DNA of 64,000 nucleotides from assembly GCF_022763345.1 (NCBI RefSeq), contig NZ_JALEGS010000049.1, forward strand, positions 186,001-250,000, given 5' to 3'. Origin of the DNA: Phaeodactylibacter sp. (GTDB taxonomy: Bacteria; Bacteroidota; Bacteroidia; Chitinophagales; Saprospiraceae). Position 1 is the stretch's first letter; each line of letters begins with the position of its first letter. A program made the position numbers and the translations under genes. The notes under the pieces were generated by a model. The model ran no database searches, was not told the origin of the DNA, and saw only the letters and a program-made list of their open reading frames with translations. Of this stretch, positions 42,430 to 51,675 are shown piece by piece.

Positions 42430-43590
42430 CTAAGGAGTCAGCTCAAAGGTTTTCCCCTCCGGATATTCCAGCGTCAGGGTGTCATTTTCTAAAAGCTCCC
42501 GGATGCCCAGGACGTAATCACAATAGTTTTCGTATAGGTCGCAGGGGCGATAGCCATCGATTCGGGCGATGGTGTCTCCAAACTTTACGGGGCTGTTCAC
42601 AGGGCATCTTCGGACTTGCCAAAGGCTATCGGAAAGGATACCAGGGACGAAATCCGGACCAGTACGAATGGCCGTGGCCATGGCGGGGACAAAGGCGATG
42701 GTATTATTGTCGTAATTGAGGGATACAATGAATTTTTCCAGCACCTCGTTGCCCAGGTAACCACCGTGGCGGGTGAATTCCACCGGAGCTTGAAGGGTGT
42801 GTTCCCCAAACCTCAAAGGAAGCAGCATACGGAAAACGGTGTCGGGCGCTGCCGCATGCCCGTAAATACCGGTGCCGGATTGATCGATGAGTGTATCTAC
42901 CGGGTACCCTTCAAATTCCGGGAGGAGCGCCATGGGCAGCGTCAGGCTGCCGTTATAGCCCGTGTCCATAATCAGGTTTTTTACCGTATTGCCCCCAACA
43001 TTTATGGCAATGGAAGGCTTGCCGGAAAGCGTGGGGTGGGAAAATGGCAATACAGCGGCTTCAGCACCTGCTTCAAACGGCTGATCGCTTATCCACAGTT
43101 GTTGTTGCTGATAGTCGATTTTCCAATGCGCATGTTGAATGAGGTTGGCCCCGATCAGCCCGCCGGGCGCCAGGCACCGGCTTGCTGAAAGGGAGTCGTA
43201 CTGCAACAGCCCGGCAGAAATTTTGCCGAAAGGCACTCCCCCCAGAGATATGGTATCCATTTGTGTGATGGTGATTTGCCGGGACACGCCCTGAGCCGCA
43301 TGATTGAGCTTTGTGGCTTTTTGGGACAGGCCCATGGACAAGCCCCAGCTTTTCTCCACCTTGGATTCAAATGCGCCGGTATCGAAAATGAAGCGCCGGG
43401 GCGCTGTCTCCGATCCGATCGTGGCTTCGACCAGGATCAAGCCTTTCCCGTAGTGGAAAGGTATGGCGGTTCGGAAGTCATCCCGCAGGAGTTCCCCCCG
43501 TGACAGCAATAGCACATTTTTGCTGTAGTTGCAGGCACCCATACCGAATACTATGCTAAGCATCAGCAGGATGAAGTTATTTTTTAGCAT
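42430..43590 (-). CDS. Pepsin/retropepsin-like aspartic protease with PDZ-like C-terminus, lipoprotein
   Basis: A 386-residue protein: leader ending VFGMGACNY (lipobox-like Cys20), two DTG catalytic motifs at Asp70 (FIFDTGAFES) and Asp209 (LIMDTGYNGSLTLP) that would make the two halves of one active site, and a C-terminal segment (about 330-386; FGDTIARIDGYRPCDL...LLENDTLTLEYPEG) with the look of a PDZ domain. The start lies 14 bases inside the end of the upstream outer-membrane protein gene, so they are translationally coupled. Substrate unknown. Confidence 0.85.
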   Translation of the reverse strand: MLKNNFILLMLSIVFGMGACNYSKNVLLLSRGELLRDDFRTAIPFHYGKGLILVEATIGSETAPRRFIFDTGAFESKVEKSWGLSMGLSQKATKLNHAAQGVSRQITITQMDTISLGGVPFGKISAGLLQYDSLSASRCLAPGGLIGANLIQHAHWKIDYQQQQLWISDQPFEAGAEAAVLPFSHPTLSGKPSIAINVGGNTVKNLIMDTGYNGSLTLPMALLPEFEGYPVDTLIDQSGTGIYGHAAAPDTVFRMLLPLRFGEHTLQAPVEFTRHGGYLGNEVLEKFIVSLNYDNNTIAFVPAMATAIRTGPDFVPGILSDSLWQVRRCPVNSPVKFGDTIARIDGYRPCDLYENYCDYVLGIRELLENDTLTLEYPEGKTFELTP

Positions 43591-44872
43591 GCCGCTTCGT
43601 TTTGCCTACGTGGTACATCCGCTGCGGATAAAATACCAGCTGTATGAAGTTGAATTCCAGTTGGTCCACCCGGGCTTTTCCGCCAGCGACACTATTGATC
43701 TCCAGCTTAGGATAGTAGCGCAGATTCGTGCGCAATACCCAGGTCTCCAGGGGGGAAGGCAGGATATCCCACCCAAAAATCAGCCCCGGCTGTAGGCCTT
43801 CCGTTCGGGCCACTTCACCTACTTGTATATTGCCTTCAAAGTCGCCCATTGCCCAGCGGTCATAGGACAGCGACAAGCCGAGGAAGGGCACAAAACCGTT
43901 GTAGTTGAGCAAAAACTTGTATCCTTCCAAAGCGACCGACCGCCGCCGCAGGATTTGCTGATAACCGAAGCTGCCCACCCGGCTGTCGTAGTCGCGGTAG
44001 GCAATCCCGACATGCACCCCGGGGCGGTGGAACAGGTAGCCCAGCCCAAGGTCAAGGTGCAGCGCGGTTTTGTGTTCAGGCAGCGACTGCCGTACGAAGT
44101 CATCAAAGGCGGGCCGGCGGAGAAAAATACCACTGCTGGCGCCAATGCCCACCGAGAGGCTGTTGAGCTTGCCCGCGGATTGGAGTTGTTCCTCCAGGGC
44201 GTAGGTGCTGCCATCTTTTATCCCGGGTTCCTCCCGCAGGGTGGTATCGAAATAGCGGGAGAGCCCCAGGCTGAGTTGCCAGGGGGGCAGTTCCAGGCTG
44301 ACCGGTGTTCTGGAATCGACGTAGAAGTCCTTTTCCGGTGAGAGGAAGTAGGTGGCTTTCAGTGTCGCCTGCCAGTTGCGGCTGCCGAAGGATAGGCCTG
44401 CTTCCGGGTAAAAAGTAAGCCAGCCATCAGTTCTGTCCCGCCCATTCTGCTCATAAGCGAGGTTGTGCCCGACGTAGGTACCTCCGATGAAGGGGCGTAG
44501 CTTGCCAAACTCCATGCGCCAGGGGTAAAAATGGGCGCCCAGATCTGCAAATTGCTGCCTTTTGATTTTGGTGTTGGGAGCGATATCCTGCGCTCCGCTT
44601 ACAGGCAGGTCGAAGTGCATCACAAAGTTGAGGTGCCCCCAAAAGTGCAGCCCGCCTATGCTGATTTGTGGGGTGCCAAAAGCAGGAAATGTACCGGACT
44701 CCAGACCATCCGCCCCCTGCCAGAAGATTTTCCCCCCTTCCGGCTGATAGCGGTAGTGCAACCCCACATGAGTTTGTGCAAACCGGTGCTGGTTTTGTTC
44801 TTCGAGGTACACTTGCGCCTGCAGGGAGAGGCTGCAAAGCCAGGCCAGCGTAAATAGTAAGGTCGTTTTCAT
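43577..44872 (-). CDS. Outer-membrane beta-barrel protein, uncharacterised
   Basis: A 431-residue exported protein: signal peptide MKTTLLFTLAWLCSLSLQAQ and many aromatic, amphipathic strands (ISIGGLHFWGHLNFVMHF, LRPFIGGTYVGHNLAYEQ, GWLTFYPEAGLSFGSRNWQATLKATYFL, GVHVGIAYRDYDSRVG...). It ends with basic residues (KTKRHAKK), not the usual terminal Phe. The pattern resembles PorP/SprF-like or other Bacteroidota barrels, but I cannot name it. Its 3' end overlaps the aspartic protease gene by 14 bases. Confidence 0.8.
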   Translation of the reverse strand: MKTTLLFTLAWLCSLSLQAQVYLEEQNQHRFAQTHVGLHYRYQPEGGKIFWQGADGLESGTFPAFGTPQISIGGLHFWGHLNFVMHFDLPVSGAQDIAPNTKIKRQQFADLGAHFYPWRMEFGKLRPFIGGTYVGHNLAYEQNGRDRTDGWLTFYPEAGLSFGSRNWQATLKATYFLSPEKDFYVDSRTPVSLELPPWQLSLGLSRYFDTTLREEPGIKDGSTYALEEQLQSAGKLNSLSVGIGASSGIFLRRPAFDDFVRQSLPEHKTALHLDLGLGYLFHRPGVHVGIAYRDYDSRVGSFGYQQILRRRSVALEGYKFLLNYNGFVPFLGLSLSYDRWAMGDFEGNIQVGEVARTEGLQPGLIFGWDILPSPLETWVLRTNLRYYPKLEINSVAGGKARVDQLEFNFIQLVFYPQRMYHVGKTKRHAKK

Positions 44873-44964
44873 TGCGTTCGTGATTTTGGCGCAAAAGACC
44901 AGTATAATCAGGGCTTTTGCAACTCAAAGGGACGAACGGGACCATGCCGGGATGAACGGGAAGC

Positions 44965-45849
44965 CTATGTTTTTCCGATTATTGCCATGACAGATGCGGC
45001 CTTGCTGCGGGCTACCGGAACCGTCTGATTGGCCCCTTCCAGGACCAGCTCATAATTCCGGGCATTGCCCTTCACCTGACGAATGAGCTGCCGGTTGGCC
45101 AGGTAGCTGCGGTGGCATTGGATGAACTGGTCTTCAGGGAGGACCTCGCTTAGCGCCTTGAGGCGGTTGCGGAGGAGCTCCCGCCGTGGCTGCCGGGTTT
45201 CATCCAGAAAATGCACTTCAGCGTAGTTGCCGGCTGCCTGCAAAAAGAGGATGCGTTCAGCGGGGAGCTGGAGGACGGGTTTGCCATTTTCATCCGGAAG
45301 GGAAACAAGGGCTTCTCCCGGCGTTGCTGCCGGTTGCTGCAATTGGCGGGTGTACTGCTCGGCTTGTTTTAAATGGCGTTTCAGCAATCTGTTCTGGTCG
45401 CGGGCTACAAAGATTAGGATTGGGATCAGTGCAATCAGGGCGGTATTCAAAAGAACCTTAACGGCCTGGCTCAGGCTACCCAGCACAATGATGTCCTGAA
45501 CGTGCAGGATGCCCCCAACGGCAATGGCGATGAGCAGGATAGTGCAGAGCGTCAGGATCAGCTCATGCTTTACCATCCAATGATCTGCCGGCTCAAAATT
45601 CGGGAAAAGGCGGGACAGCAGCCACCAGTTCAGGCAAATGAAAAAGGTAACGGACGCTGAGATTTCCAGGCTGACCATCAATAGTGCAGCAGAGGAAAGC
45701 TGGTAAAACCCAAAGGGCTCGAAAAACCAAAGCACTGCAAAAGTGATAGCCCCGAAGCCTAAAGCCTGCCGGAATATTGCCCATGGGCGGTCCTCCCAGT
45801 AATGCGGGCGACTGAGGTATTGTTTGAGTTGTGCCCATCCGATGCTCAT
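44965..45849 (-). CDS. Membrane-bound LytTR-type transcriptional regulator
   Basis: A 294-residue protein with four predicted membrane helices in residues 30-170 (AIFRQALGFGAITFAVLWFFEPFGFY, LMVSLEISASVTFFICLNWWLLS, LTLCTILLIAIAVGGILHV, VKVLLNTALIALIPILIFVA), a short coiled linker, and a C-terminal LytTR DNA-binding domain (RILFLQAAGNYAEVHFLDE...RNRLKALSEVLPEDQFIQCHRSYLANRQLIRQVKGNARNYELVLEGANQTVPVARSK). It overlaps the upstream regulator by four bases (ATGA), so the two are likely made together. Signal unknown. Confidence 0.92.
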   Translation of the reverse strand: MSIGWAQLKQYLSRPHYWEDRPWAIFRQALGFGAITFAVLWFFEPFGFYQLSSAALLMVSLEISASVTFFICLNWWLLSRLFPNFEPADHWMVKHELILTLCTILLIAIAVGGILHVQDIIVLGSLSQAVKVLLNTALIALIPILIFVARDQNRLLKRHLKQAEQYTRQLQQPAATPGEALVSLPDENGKPVLQLPAERILFLQAAGNYAEVHFLDETRQPRRELLRNRLKALSEVLPEDQFIQCHRSYLANRQLIRQVKGNARNYELVLEGANQTVPVARSKAASVMAIIGKT

Positions 45850-47642
45850 GCCTGCTGCTGTTTCTTGACCCAGGCGCGGGGCGTCATTCCCGTCGATTTT
45901 TTGAAGTAAGCGTTGAAGACGGTTTTAGAGTTGAAGCCACTTTCGTAAGCCAGCCCAAGGAGTGTCAGGTGGCTGTTGGCGGGGTCAAGGGCCAGCCGTT
46001 GGAATTGCTTCAGGCGGAAGGCGTTGATGTAGGCATTGAAGTTTTGCCCGACATGCTCATTGAGCAGCCACGATAGCTTGTTAGCCGTGAGGCTGAGGCG
46101 TTCGGCCAGCTGGCGGAGCGAAAGGTCGGCATTTTGGTAGGCCCCTTCGGTTTCCATTAGTTGTTGAAGCTGGGTGAGCAAGGCTGGGATTTCTACATCG
46201 TCTATAAGGCTTCTGCTGCCTGCAGGTTCCGGTTTGCCACCTTCTGTGGCAGGAGGGAGGCGGTTGGGTGCAAAGCTTTCCTGTAGCAACTGCTTAAAAA
46301 CAGGGGTGCTGTGCAGTGGCTTTAGAAAAGGGATGTGCGCGAAATTGACATACTGTCCGAGATGGCGGCTCGTCATGCCTTGCAGGTGAACAAGTGCCGA
46401 TGCGGTGTCTTCGGAATGGGTTTGAAGGAATAAATCCCAAGAGAATAAATGGATATCCCTTCCTGACTTGGGCGTTTGGATCAGCCGGGCCACATCGCTT
46501 TTGTCAATTTGCCCATGCAGGAGTTGGTAAAGCGCACGGCACTCCTCCGGGCACTCCACTAGGCGGTTGCTTTGCAAAAAGGCCTCCAGTGCTTCGGGGC
46601 GGCCCAGCAGAATGAGGCAGAGCTGTTTGAGCCCAATAGCATGGGTGAAATTGGGGGCGATCTGCAGTGCCGCTTCGGCCGCAGCCAGTGCCGCTTCGTA
46701 ATCGCCAGTCAGGTAGCGGATATTAGCCAGCGTGAAGTGGTGGTTGGGCGAGAGGGGGTTGAGCGTCAGGATATGCCGGGCGTGCTCCTCTGCCAGGTCA
46801 AAATACCCGATGGCGGTGTACAGCTCGGTCAGCCCCTCCTCCGCTTCGGTATTGGAAGGGTTGATGGACAGCGCTTTGAGGTAAGCTGCTGCTCCGCCTT
46901 TGAAGTCCCACCGCCCCCAGAACAGCAGGGTGCCCTGACTGAAATGCCCGAGATCAGAATGCTGGTCCAGCTCAAACCCGCGTTGCAGGTAGTGTTCGGC
47001 GGTATCCAGGAGGCCGGGCATGCCGCTGAAGGAAGCCCGCATGGCAAAGCAATAGCTGATGCCAAAGTAAGGGAGAGCAAAGTTGGGATCAATCGCTATG
47101 CAATCCTGATAGTACTGAATGGCGTTGGTGATGCCCTCGTTGTCCCATTTCAGGTGGTTGTGGCGGGCTTTGAGGTAGAGGTCGTAGGCTTTGATGTTTT
47201 GCGTGGGCGCCTGCACCAGGTGGTCCTGCATTTCGAAGTGGCCGTAATGCTCGCGGATTTGGTCGGCAATGAGTAGGCTAATCTCGTCCTGTAGCTCAAA
47301 GATATCGGCCAATTGCCGGTCAAAGCGGTGGGCCCAGAGGTGGGCACCGTCTTCGGCATTGACCAGTTGAGCCGTGATGCGTACCTTATTGCCGGATCTG
47401 CGGACACTGCCTTCCAAAAGGTTGGCCACCCCCAGTTGCCGCCCGATTTCCCGGATGTCTGCGGGTTTATTCTTGTAAGCAAAAGCGGAGGTCCGGGCAG
47501 TCACTTTCAGCCCTTTGATTTTGGTCAGGGCATTGATGATCTCTTCGGTAATGCCATCGCTGAAGTACTCGTTTTCGGGGTCCGCACTCCGGTTGACAAA
47601 AGGCAGGACAGCGATAGAAGCAGGAATGGGTTGGGCAGTCAT
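45846..47642 (-). CDS. TolB-like/TPR/AraC-type multi-domain regulator
   Basis: A 598-residue protein. Residues 1-150 resemble the TolB-like or CadC-associated domain (SIAVLPFVNRSADPENEYFSDGITEEIINALTKIKGLKVTARTSAFAYKNKPADIREIGRQLGVANLLEGSVRRSGNKVRITAQLVNAEDGAHLWAHRFDR), followed by tetratricopeptide-like helices (about 160-400), and a C-terminal AraC domain (LRQLAERLSLTANKLSWLLNEHVGQNFNAYINAFRLKQFQRLALDPANSHLTLLGLAYESGFNSKTVFNAYFKKSTGMTPRAWVK). No membrane helix or signal peptide is apparent. Ligand unknown. It overlaps the LytTR gene by four bases. Confidence 0.92.
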   Translation of the reverse strand: MTAQPIPASIAVLPFVNRSADPENEYFSDGITEEIINALTKIKGLKVTARTSAFAYKNKPADIREIGRQLGVANLLEGSVRRSGNKVRITAQLVNAEDGAHLWAHRFDRQLADIFELQDEISLLIADQIREHYGHFEMQDHLVQAPTQNIKAYDLYLKARHNHLKWDNEGITNAIQYYQDCIAIDPNFALPYFGISYCFAMRASFSGMPGLLDTAEHYLQRGFELDQHSDLGHFSQGTLLFWGRWDFKGGAAAYLKALSINPSNTEAEEGLTELYTAIGYFDLAEEHARHILTLNPLSPNHHFTLANIRYLTGDYEAALAAAEAALQIAPNFTHAIGLKQLCLILLGRPEALEAFLQSNRLVECPEECRALYQLLHGQIDKSDVARLIQTPKSGRDIHLFSWDLFLQTHSEDTASALVHLQGMTSRHLGQYVNFAHIPFLKPLHSTPVFKQLLQESFAPNRLPPATEGGKPEPAGSRSLIDDVEIPALLTQLQQLMETEGAYQNADLSLRQLAERLSLTANKLSWLLNEHVGQNFNAYINAFRLKQFQRLALDPANSHLTLLGLAYESGFNSKTVFNAYFKKSTGMTPRAWVKKQQQA

Positions 47643-47661
47643 TTTTTAAATAGGTTCAGGG

Positions 47662-47694
47662 CAAAAATACAGGATTCTGGCTGAATGGGGCCAA
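47662..47694 (-). promoter_or_regulatory. Possible promoter of the regulator pair
   Basis: On the minus strand TATTTTTG (47669-47662) is preceded, 22 bases upstream, by TTG (47694-47692). This resembles the Bacteroidota -33/-7 pair and would start transcription a few bases before the ATG at 47642. Confidence 0.48.
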
Positions 47695-47792
47695 GATTAC
47701 CATGCTTTACGGCCAACCTTTTGGCTCATCCGATATTCTTATCCCGTAATCTGATGTATATTACCGGTCACGAACCAATCATTACTACTGCT

Positions 47793-49082
47793 ATGCGACT
47801 TTTCATTACTCTTGTCTTTGCCTGCCTCGCCTTTGCCCTGAAGGCGCAGGTGCCTGCTCCCGCTCCGGCTCAGGCGCAGCCCGTTTACATCACCGGTGCC
47901 ACGGCTCATTTGGGCAACGGGGTGGCTATTGAAAATGCGGTCATTGCTTTCGCCAACGGTAAAATTACCTTTGTGGGCACCGCTGCTGAAGCTGCTGGTC
48001 AAAACTGGGCCGGGCATCAGCAAATTGAAGCCAACGAACAGCATGTATACCCCGGCTTTATCGCCACGGCTACCAATTTGGGGCTGGTGGATATCAGCGC
48101 CGTACGGGCGACCCGCGATTACGACGAGACCGGTACGATGAACCCCAGTGTCCGCAGCCTGATTGCTTACAATACCGATTCTCCGGTGACGCCCACAGTG
48201 CGTTCCCAAGGTGTACTGCTGGCACAGATTGCACCATCCGGTGGGCGCGTTTCGGGTATTTCCAGTATTGTGCAGCTCGATGCCTGGAACTGGGAGGATG
48301 CGGCTTACGCTGCTGACGATGGACTGTACATCAACTGGCCATCCCTTTTCAGCTACAGCTGGAAGGATAGGCGCTACAGCAAAAACGACGACTATACCGA
48401 GGATGTGGAAGCGCTGCGCGACTTCTTTAAGGAAGCCCAGGCCTACAATCAACGTAAAGACCGCGAGCAGCCCAACCTCAAGCTCGAAGCCATGGCCCCG
48501 GTGCTGAGCGGTGAGCGTAAGGTTTACATCCGTGCACAGGAGGCTAAGGAAATCCTCCATGCCGTACGCTTTGCGCAAAATTTCGAATTGAACCTGGTCA
48601 TTGTGGAAGGGCGGGATGCCTGGATGGTTGCCGATGCGTTGAAGGAGGCCGAAGTGCCGGTCATCCTCAGTTCCACTCAAAGTCTGCCCGCCCGGGTGGA
48701 TTCGGACATTGATCAGCCCTTCAAAACGCCCACCCAACTGCAGGAAGCCGGCGTGCTGTACGGTTTTGGCCACGAAGGCTTCTGGCAGCAGCGCAACCTG
48801 GCTTTTCAGGCCGGGCAGTCGGTTGGTTATGGGCTGGAATACGAGCAGGCTGTGGCCGGGCTGACGGGTAATCTGGCAAAGATACTGGGCATAGACGACC
48901 GTGCGGGGACTCTGGAGGTAGGCAAAGATGCCAACCTCTTCATCAGCCGGGGGGATGCCCTTGACGTGCGCACGAGCGAGGTGCTGCATGCCTTCATTCA
49001 GGGGCGCAAGATCAACCTGGACAATCAGCAAAAGGTGCTCTACCGTAAATTCCGAGACAAGTACGATATGGGCGGTCGTTAA
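47793..49082 (+). CDS. Amidohydrolase-family protein lacking the HxH metal motif
   Basis: A 429-residue exported protein (signal peptide MRLFITLVFACLAFALKAQ, from the ATG at 47793). The N- and C-terminal beta-sandwich and barrel pattern of imidazolonepropionase-like amidohydrolases is visible: QPVYITGATAHLGNGVAIENAVIAFANGKITFVG...HVYPGFIATATNLGLVDI...GTLEVGKDANLFISRGDAL. The position where the family has the HxH metal ligands reads ATATN, so the first metal ligands are missing. It may be inactive or changed in reaction. A larger relative with one intact domain ends about 6.6 kb downstream on the other strand. Confidence 0.82.
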   Translation: MRLFITLVFACLAFALKAQVPAPAPAQAQPVYITGATAHLGNGVAIENAVIAFANGKITFVGTAAEAAGQNWAGHQQIEANEQHVYPGFIATATNLGLVDISAVRATRDYDETGTMNPSVRSLIAYNTDSPVTPTVRSQGVLLAQIAPSGGRVSGISSIVQLDAWNWEDAAYAADDGLYINWPSLFSYSWKDRRYSKNDDYTEDVEALRDFFKEAQAYNQRKDREQPNLKLEAMAPVLSGERKVYIRAQEAKEILHAVRFAQNFELNLVIVEGRDAWMVADALKEAEVPVILSSTQSLPARVDSDIDQPFKTPTQLQEAGVLYGFGHEGFWQQRNLAFQAGQSVGYGLEYEQAVAGLTGNLAKILGIDDRAGTLEVGKDANLFISRGDALDVRTSEVLHAFIQGRKINLDNQQKVLYRKFRDKYDMGGR

Positions 49083-49267
49083 GGTTGTCCTAAATCCGCA
49101 ATGATGGCCGGTGCAGGGCGTTACCTGTAAGTAAGACTAACGTCTAAATTCCAGAAATACATGGGGTTTAAGCAACTTATCGCCCCCGTTTGTACGTTGT
49201 CTGTATTGGAGCAGTCGGCATAAGCTTAGCCTGCTGACCCGCTCCTGAATCACTGAACTGTAGCAAC

Positions 49268-49903
49268 ATGAAAAATATACTTCTGACCTTCGCAGCATCC
49301 CTGTTTTTCCTCGGCCTTTCGGCTCAGGAAACGAGTGGCTCTGTAACCATCAACGGGCAGCGCCTGCCTTACATGATCGACGCCTGTGGCGATACCCTGA
49401 TTATGGCAACGCTTGATGATGTCTCCGTCTCTTCCATGCGGGAGTTTGAAAACCGGGAGGACTACCTTAAGTACCGCCGCTACCGCCGTTACGCTGCCGT
49501 GGTATACCCTTATGCCGTAGAAGCCATTAAGCTGTTCCGGGAAGTGGAATACGCGACTGAGCATATGAAAGACCGGGAGCAACGCCGCTATATCCGTCAG
49601 CTTCACCGCGACCTCAAGCGCGAATTTACGGACCCCCTCAAGGGGCTGACCAAGACACAGGGCATGATCCTGATCGAGATGATCGAACGTGAGCTCGACA
49701 CGCCGCTTTTTGAACTCATTAAGGACCTCCGCAATGGCCTTACCGCTTCCTATTGGAATACGATGGGTAGCCTTTTCGGCCATGATATTAAGGAAGGGTA
49801 TGTGGAAGGGAAAGACCCCATTCTCGATTCCGTACTCCGCGATATGAACATCAGCTACGAGATTCCGGCCAGCCGCCCGGGCGGAGCTGTGGGGGGAGAG
49901 TAG
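49268..49903 (+). CDS. DUF4294 family protein, exported
   Basis: A 211-residue protein with signal peptide MKNILLTFAASLFFLGLSAQ and the DUF4294 pattern: YRRYAAVVYPYAVEAIKLFREVE, LTKTQGMILIEMIERELDTPLFELIKDLRNGLTASYWNTMGSLFGHDIKEGY. The family is restricted to Bacteroidota as far as I recall; function unknown. A terminator follows. Confidence 0.9.
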   Translation: MKNILLTFAASLFFLGLSAQETSGSVTINGQRLPYMIDACGDTLIMATLDDVSVSSMREFENREDYLKYRRYRRYAAVVYPYAVEAIKLFREVEYATEHMKDREQRRYIRQLHRDLKREFTDPLKGLTKTQGMILIEMIERELDTPLFELIKDLRNGLTASYWNTMGSLFGHDIKEGYVEGKDPILDSVLRDMNISYEIPASRPGGAVGGE

Positions 49904-49945
49904 CACGCAGTTAGGTCAGCGTATCATGCGGGCAAACATACAACG

Positions 49946-49988
49946 GCCCCGGCAAAGGCAGTGCAAACCTTTACCGGGGCTGTTTTTT
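49946..49988 (+). terminator. Rho-independent terminator after the DUF4294 gene
   Basis: GCCCCGG (49946-49952) and AAAGG (49954-49958) pair with CCTTT (49968-49972) and CCGGGGC (49974-49980), one mismatch, followed by T-G and six T residues overlapping the end of the convergent gene. Confidence 0.8.
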
Positions 49989-50640
49989 AGAACTTTATAC
50001 CGAAATACAGATTGGGCTCAAACAGGAAGTAATTCCGCCATTTGTCATCCAGGGCTTTAAATTCATCAGGCGTATTGGTATCAAACATCCAGTGCTGGCA
50101 GTGGACCTGCGGTTCTATGAAAAACCGTTTTTCCTTGCCAAAGGCAAAATGGTAGCCCAGGTGATAGGAATTGTACAGCTTGAAGCCATCTCCAACCTTG
50201 TTGTTGTCCTCGTCCAGGTAGGTTTTGAACTGCGGGAGGACTTCAACGGTTGCAAACAGCCCTTTCCACAGCATACGTTGATAGGTGATGCCTATTCCTG
50301 ATTCCCTTACATGGCCGGGGTAGAATTCGCTTTCAGACTCTATCTTATCCAGCAGGCCGTCCCACCACACAATGCCCATAGGCTGGAATAACCGCCAGGT
50401 CGCCAGCTTGAGCCCGATGATATTCTTGTCATCCAGATCGCGTTTGATGTGGAGTTCTATGTGCTGTGTATGGGTCCGGTCGTCCCAGGATTTGGTGGCC
50501 AGCTGAGGCAGCGTGATAACGGGCAGGCTAACCCTGTACTTACGGGCTACATCGGCGGCACTGCCGGTCTGCAGGTCGCGCTGAGCAAAAACACTGCTAA
50601 GGGTGCAAAAGGTGAAAATGAGGAGGAGTGTGTTTTTCAT
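49987..50640 (-). CDS. Exported beta-barrel-like protein, uncharacterised
   Basis: A 217-residue protein with signal peptide MKNTLLLIFTFCTLSSVFAQ. The body has aromatic-rich alternating strands (HIELHIKRDLDDKNIIGLKLATWRLF, GIGITYQRMLWKGLFATVEVLPQFKTYL, FKLYNSYHLGYHFAFGKEKRFFIEPQVHCQHWMF, YFLFEPNLYFGIKF) ending in Phe, typical of an outer-membrane barrel. Role unknown. It is convergent with the DUF4294 gene. Confidence 0.78.
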   Translation of the reverse strand: MKNTLLLIFTFCTLSSVFAQRDLQTGSAADVARKYRVSLPVITLPQLATKSWDDRTHTQHIELHIKRDLDDKNIIGLKLATWRLFQPMGIVWWDGLLDKIESESEFYPGHVRESGIGITYQRMLWKGLFATVEVLPQFKTYLDEDNNKVGDGFKLYNSYHLGYHFAFGKEKRFFIEPQVHCQHWMFDTNTPDEFKALDDKWRNYFLFEPNLYFGIKF

Positions 50641-51091
50641 TTTGAAAGAATTAATGGTGAAAAGTCGAGTGATTGATTACACCACAAAGATGCAGGGGCA
50701 GGGCGCGGCGGTCGTCCTGAAATGAGATTGAGGACGTTTAGGGGGCTGTACCAAAATTGATGGGCGGCCCGGGCAGCCGCAGCCTATGAAAACCCCCAGG
50801 ACTTCAAGCGGACAGGTGGTTTTGTACTTGTATGGATTTGATTTGAAACGCTGATGAATAGGGTCGAAACCCTGGTTTGGTGAGATTTGGGACGTTTTTT
50901 AGGGGAGGTGTGGGGGATGAGTGGCAAAAGTCCCATTTACAAAAAAAAGTATCTTTTAGTTTGCCCTGACAGAATGTTCGGGAGCTCGATACCGCTACCG
51001 GTCTGTTACGGATTAGCGGGGAAACTATGCAGGTCTCTTTATTTTTCTATAGTCAGCGAGTAGTTTAACAGCTATCACAAGACCGTTTTTA
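50641..51091. other. Gene-free region at the left edge of the accessory island
   Basis: No supported gene. The left part is relatively GC-rich and the right part becomes AT-rich. I see no att-like repeat, tRNA or IS remnant. Confidence 0.5.
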
Positions 51092-51481
51092 TCATTGCTT
51101 GTGAGGGTTGACACAATCCAAGCCCTCTATCTTCTGGAAATCTATAGTATTCCGAGTAACTAAAGTTAGTTGGTAAGTCAATGAAGTGGCTGCAATAATA
51201 GCATCCGGCAACTTGATTGTATGATTTTTGCGCAGATCAATGGTTTTTTGCACCACTACGTCCGAAAGTGGCAATACAGTGGACACATTAATAAATTCTT
51301 CCAGCGTTTGCATTTCTGTAGGAGAGCCATTGAAACCCAATAGCTCAATTTGGTTAATAACAGAAAGGTGGTGCAGATCCTCATCAACGATATCTTGCAA
51401 CCATTTGCTGCCAGATTCAGGGACTGCACCGCTCAGGAACTCAATGACCGCATTAGTGTCTATCAAATATTTCGTTCCCAT
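51092..51481 (-). CDS. PIN-domain toxin (VapC-like)
   Basis: A 129-residue PIN-domain ribonuclease. Conserved acidic residues are Asp8 (YLIDTNAVIEFL), Glu46 (INQIELLGF), Asp93 (KLPDAIIAATS) and Asp114 (TRNTIDFQKIEGL). VapC toxins cleave specific RNAs; the target is unknown. Its start overlaps the end of the upstream small gene by 19 bases, forming a likely toxin-antitoxin pair. Confidence 0.9.
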   Translation of the reverse strand: MGTKYLIDTNAVIEFLSGAVPESGSKWLQDIVDEDLHHLSVINQIELLGFNGSPTEMQTLEEFINVSTVLPLSDVVVQKTIDLRKNHTIKLPDAIIAATSLTYQLTLVTRNTIDFQKIEGLDCVNPHKQ

Positions 51482-51675
51482 TCGTTACGGCTTTGTTCAG
51501 CATGTTGAAGCATTTTAGAAGCAGTCTCTTTAGAAATACTTCCAGCCCATTGGCGTTTGAGAGGTTGGTCGGATTTTTGTTTGTTCGCAACCAACCGAAG
51601 AATGTTAAGCTGTTCTAATTGCTGCAGAAGGTTTAGAGCATTTTTATTAATTAGTTCGACTGTTACGACTTGCAT
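51463..51675 (-). CDS. Antitoxin partner of the PIN toxin
   Basis: A 70-residue acidic-to-basic protein (MQVVTVELINKNALNLLQQLEQLNILRLVANKQK...SKMLQHAEQSRNEWERNI). It ends 19 bases inside the PIN toxin gene, the usual layout of a type II toxin-antitoxin operon. The fold is not identified; the leading strand and helix suggest a small DNA-binding/neutralising antitoxin. Confidence 0.78.
   Translation of the reverse strand: MQVVTVELINKNALNLLQQLEQLNILRLVANKQKSDQPLKRQWAGSISKETASKMLQHAEQSRNEWERNI

Noticed and set aside
47739..49031. Long open frame of about 430 codons on the minus strand opposite the small amidohydrolase
   Set aside because: It is antisense to a signal-peptide-bearing family member and has no recognisable motif; a by-product of codon bias.
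50860..50885. GGGTCGAAACCC, resembling a tRNA T-arm
   Set aside because: No acceptor, D or anticodon arms can be drawn around it.
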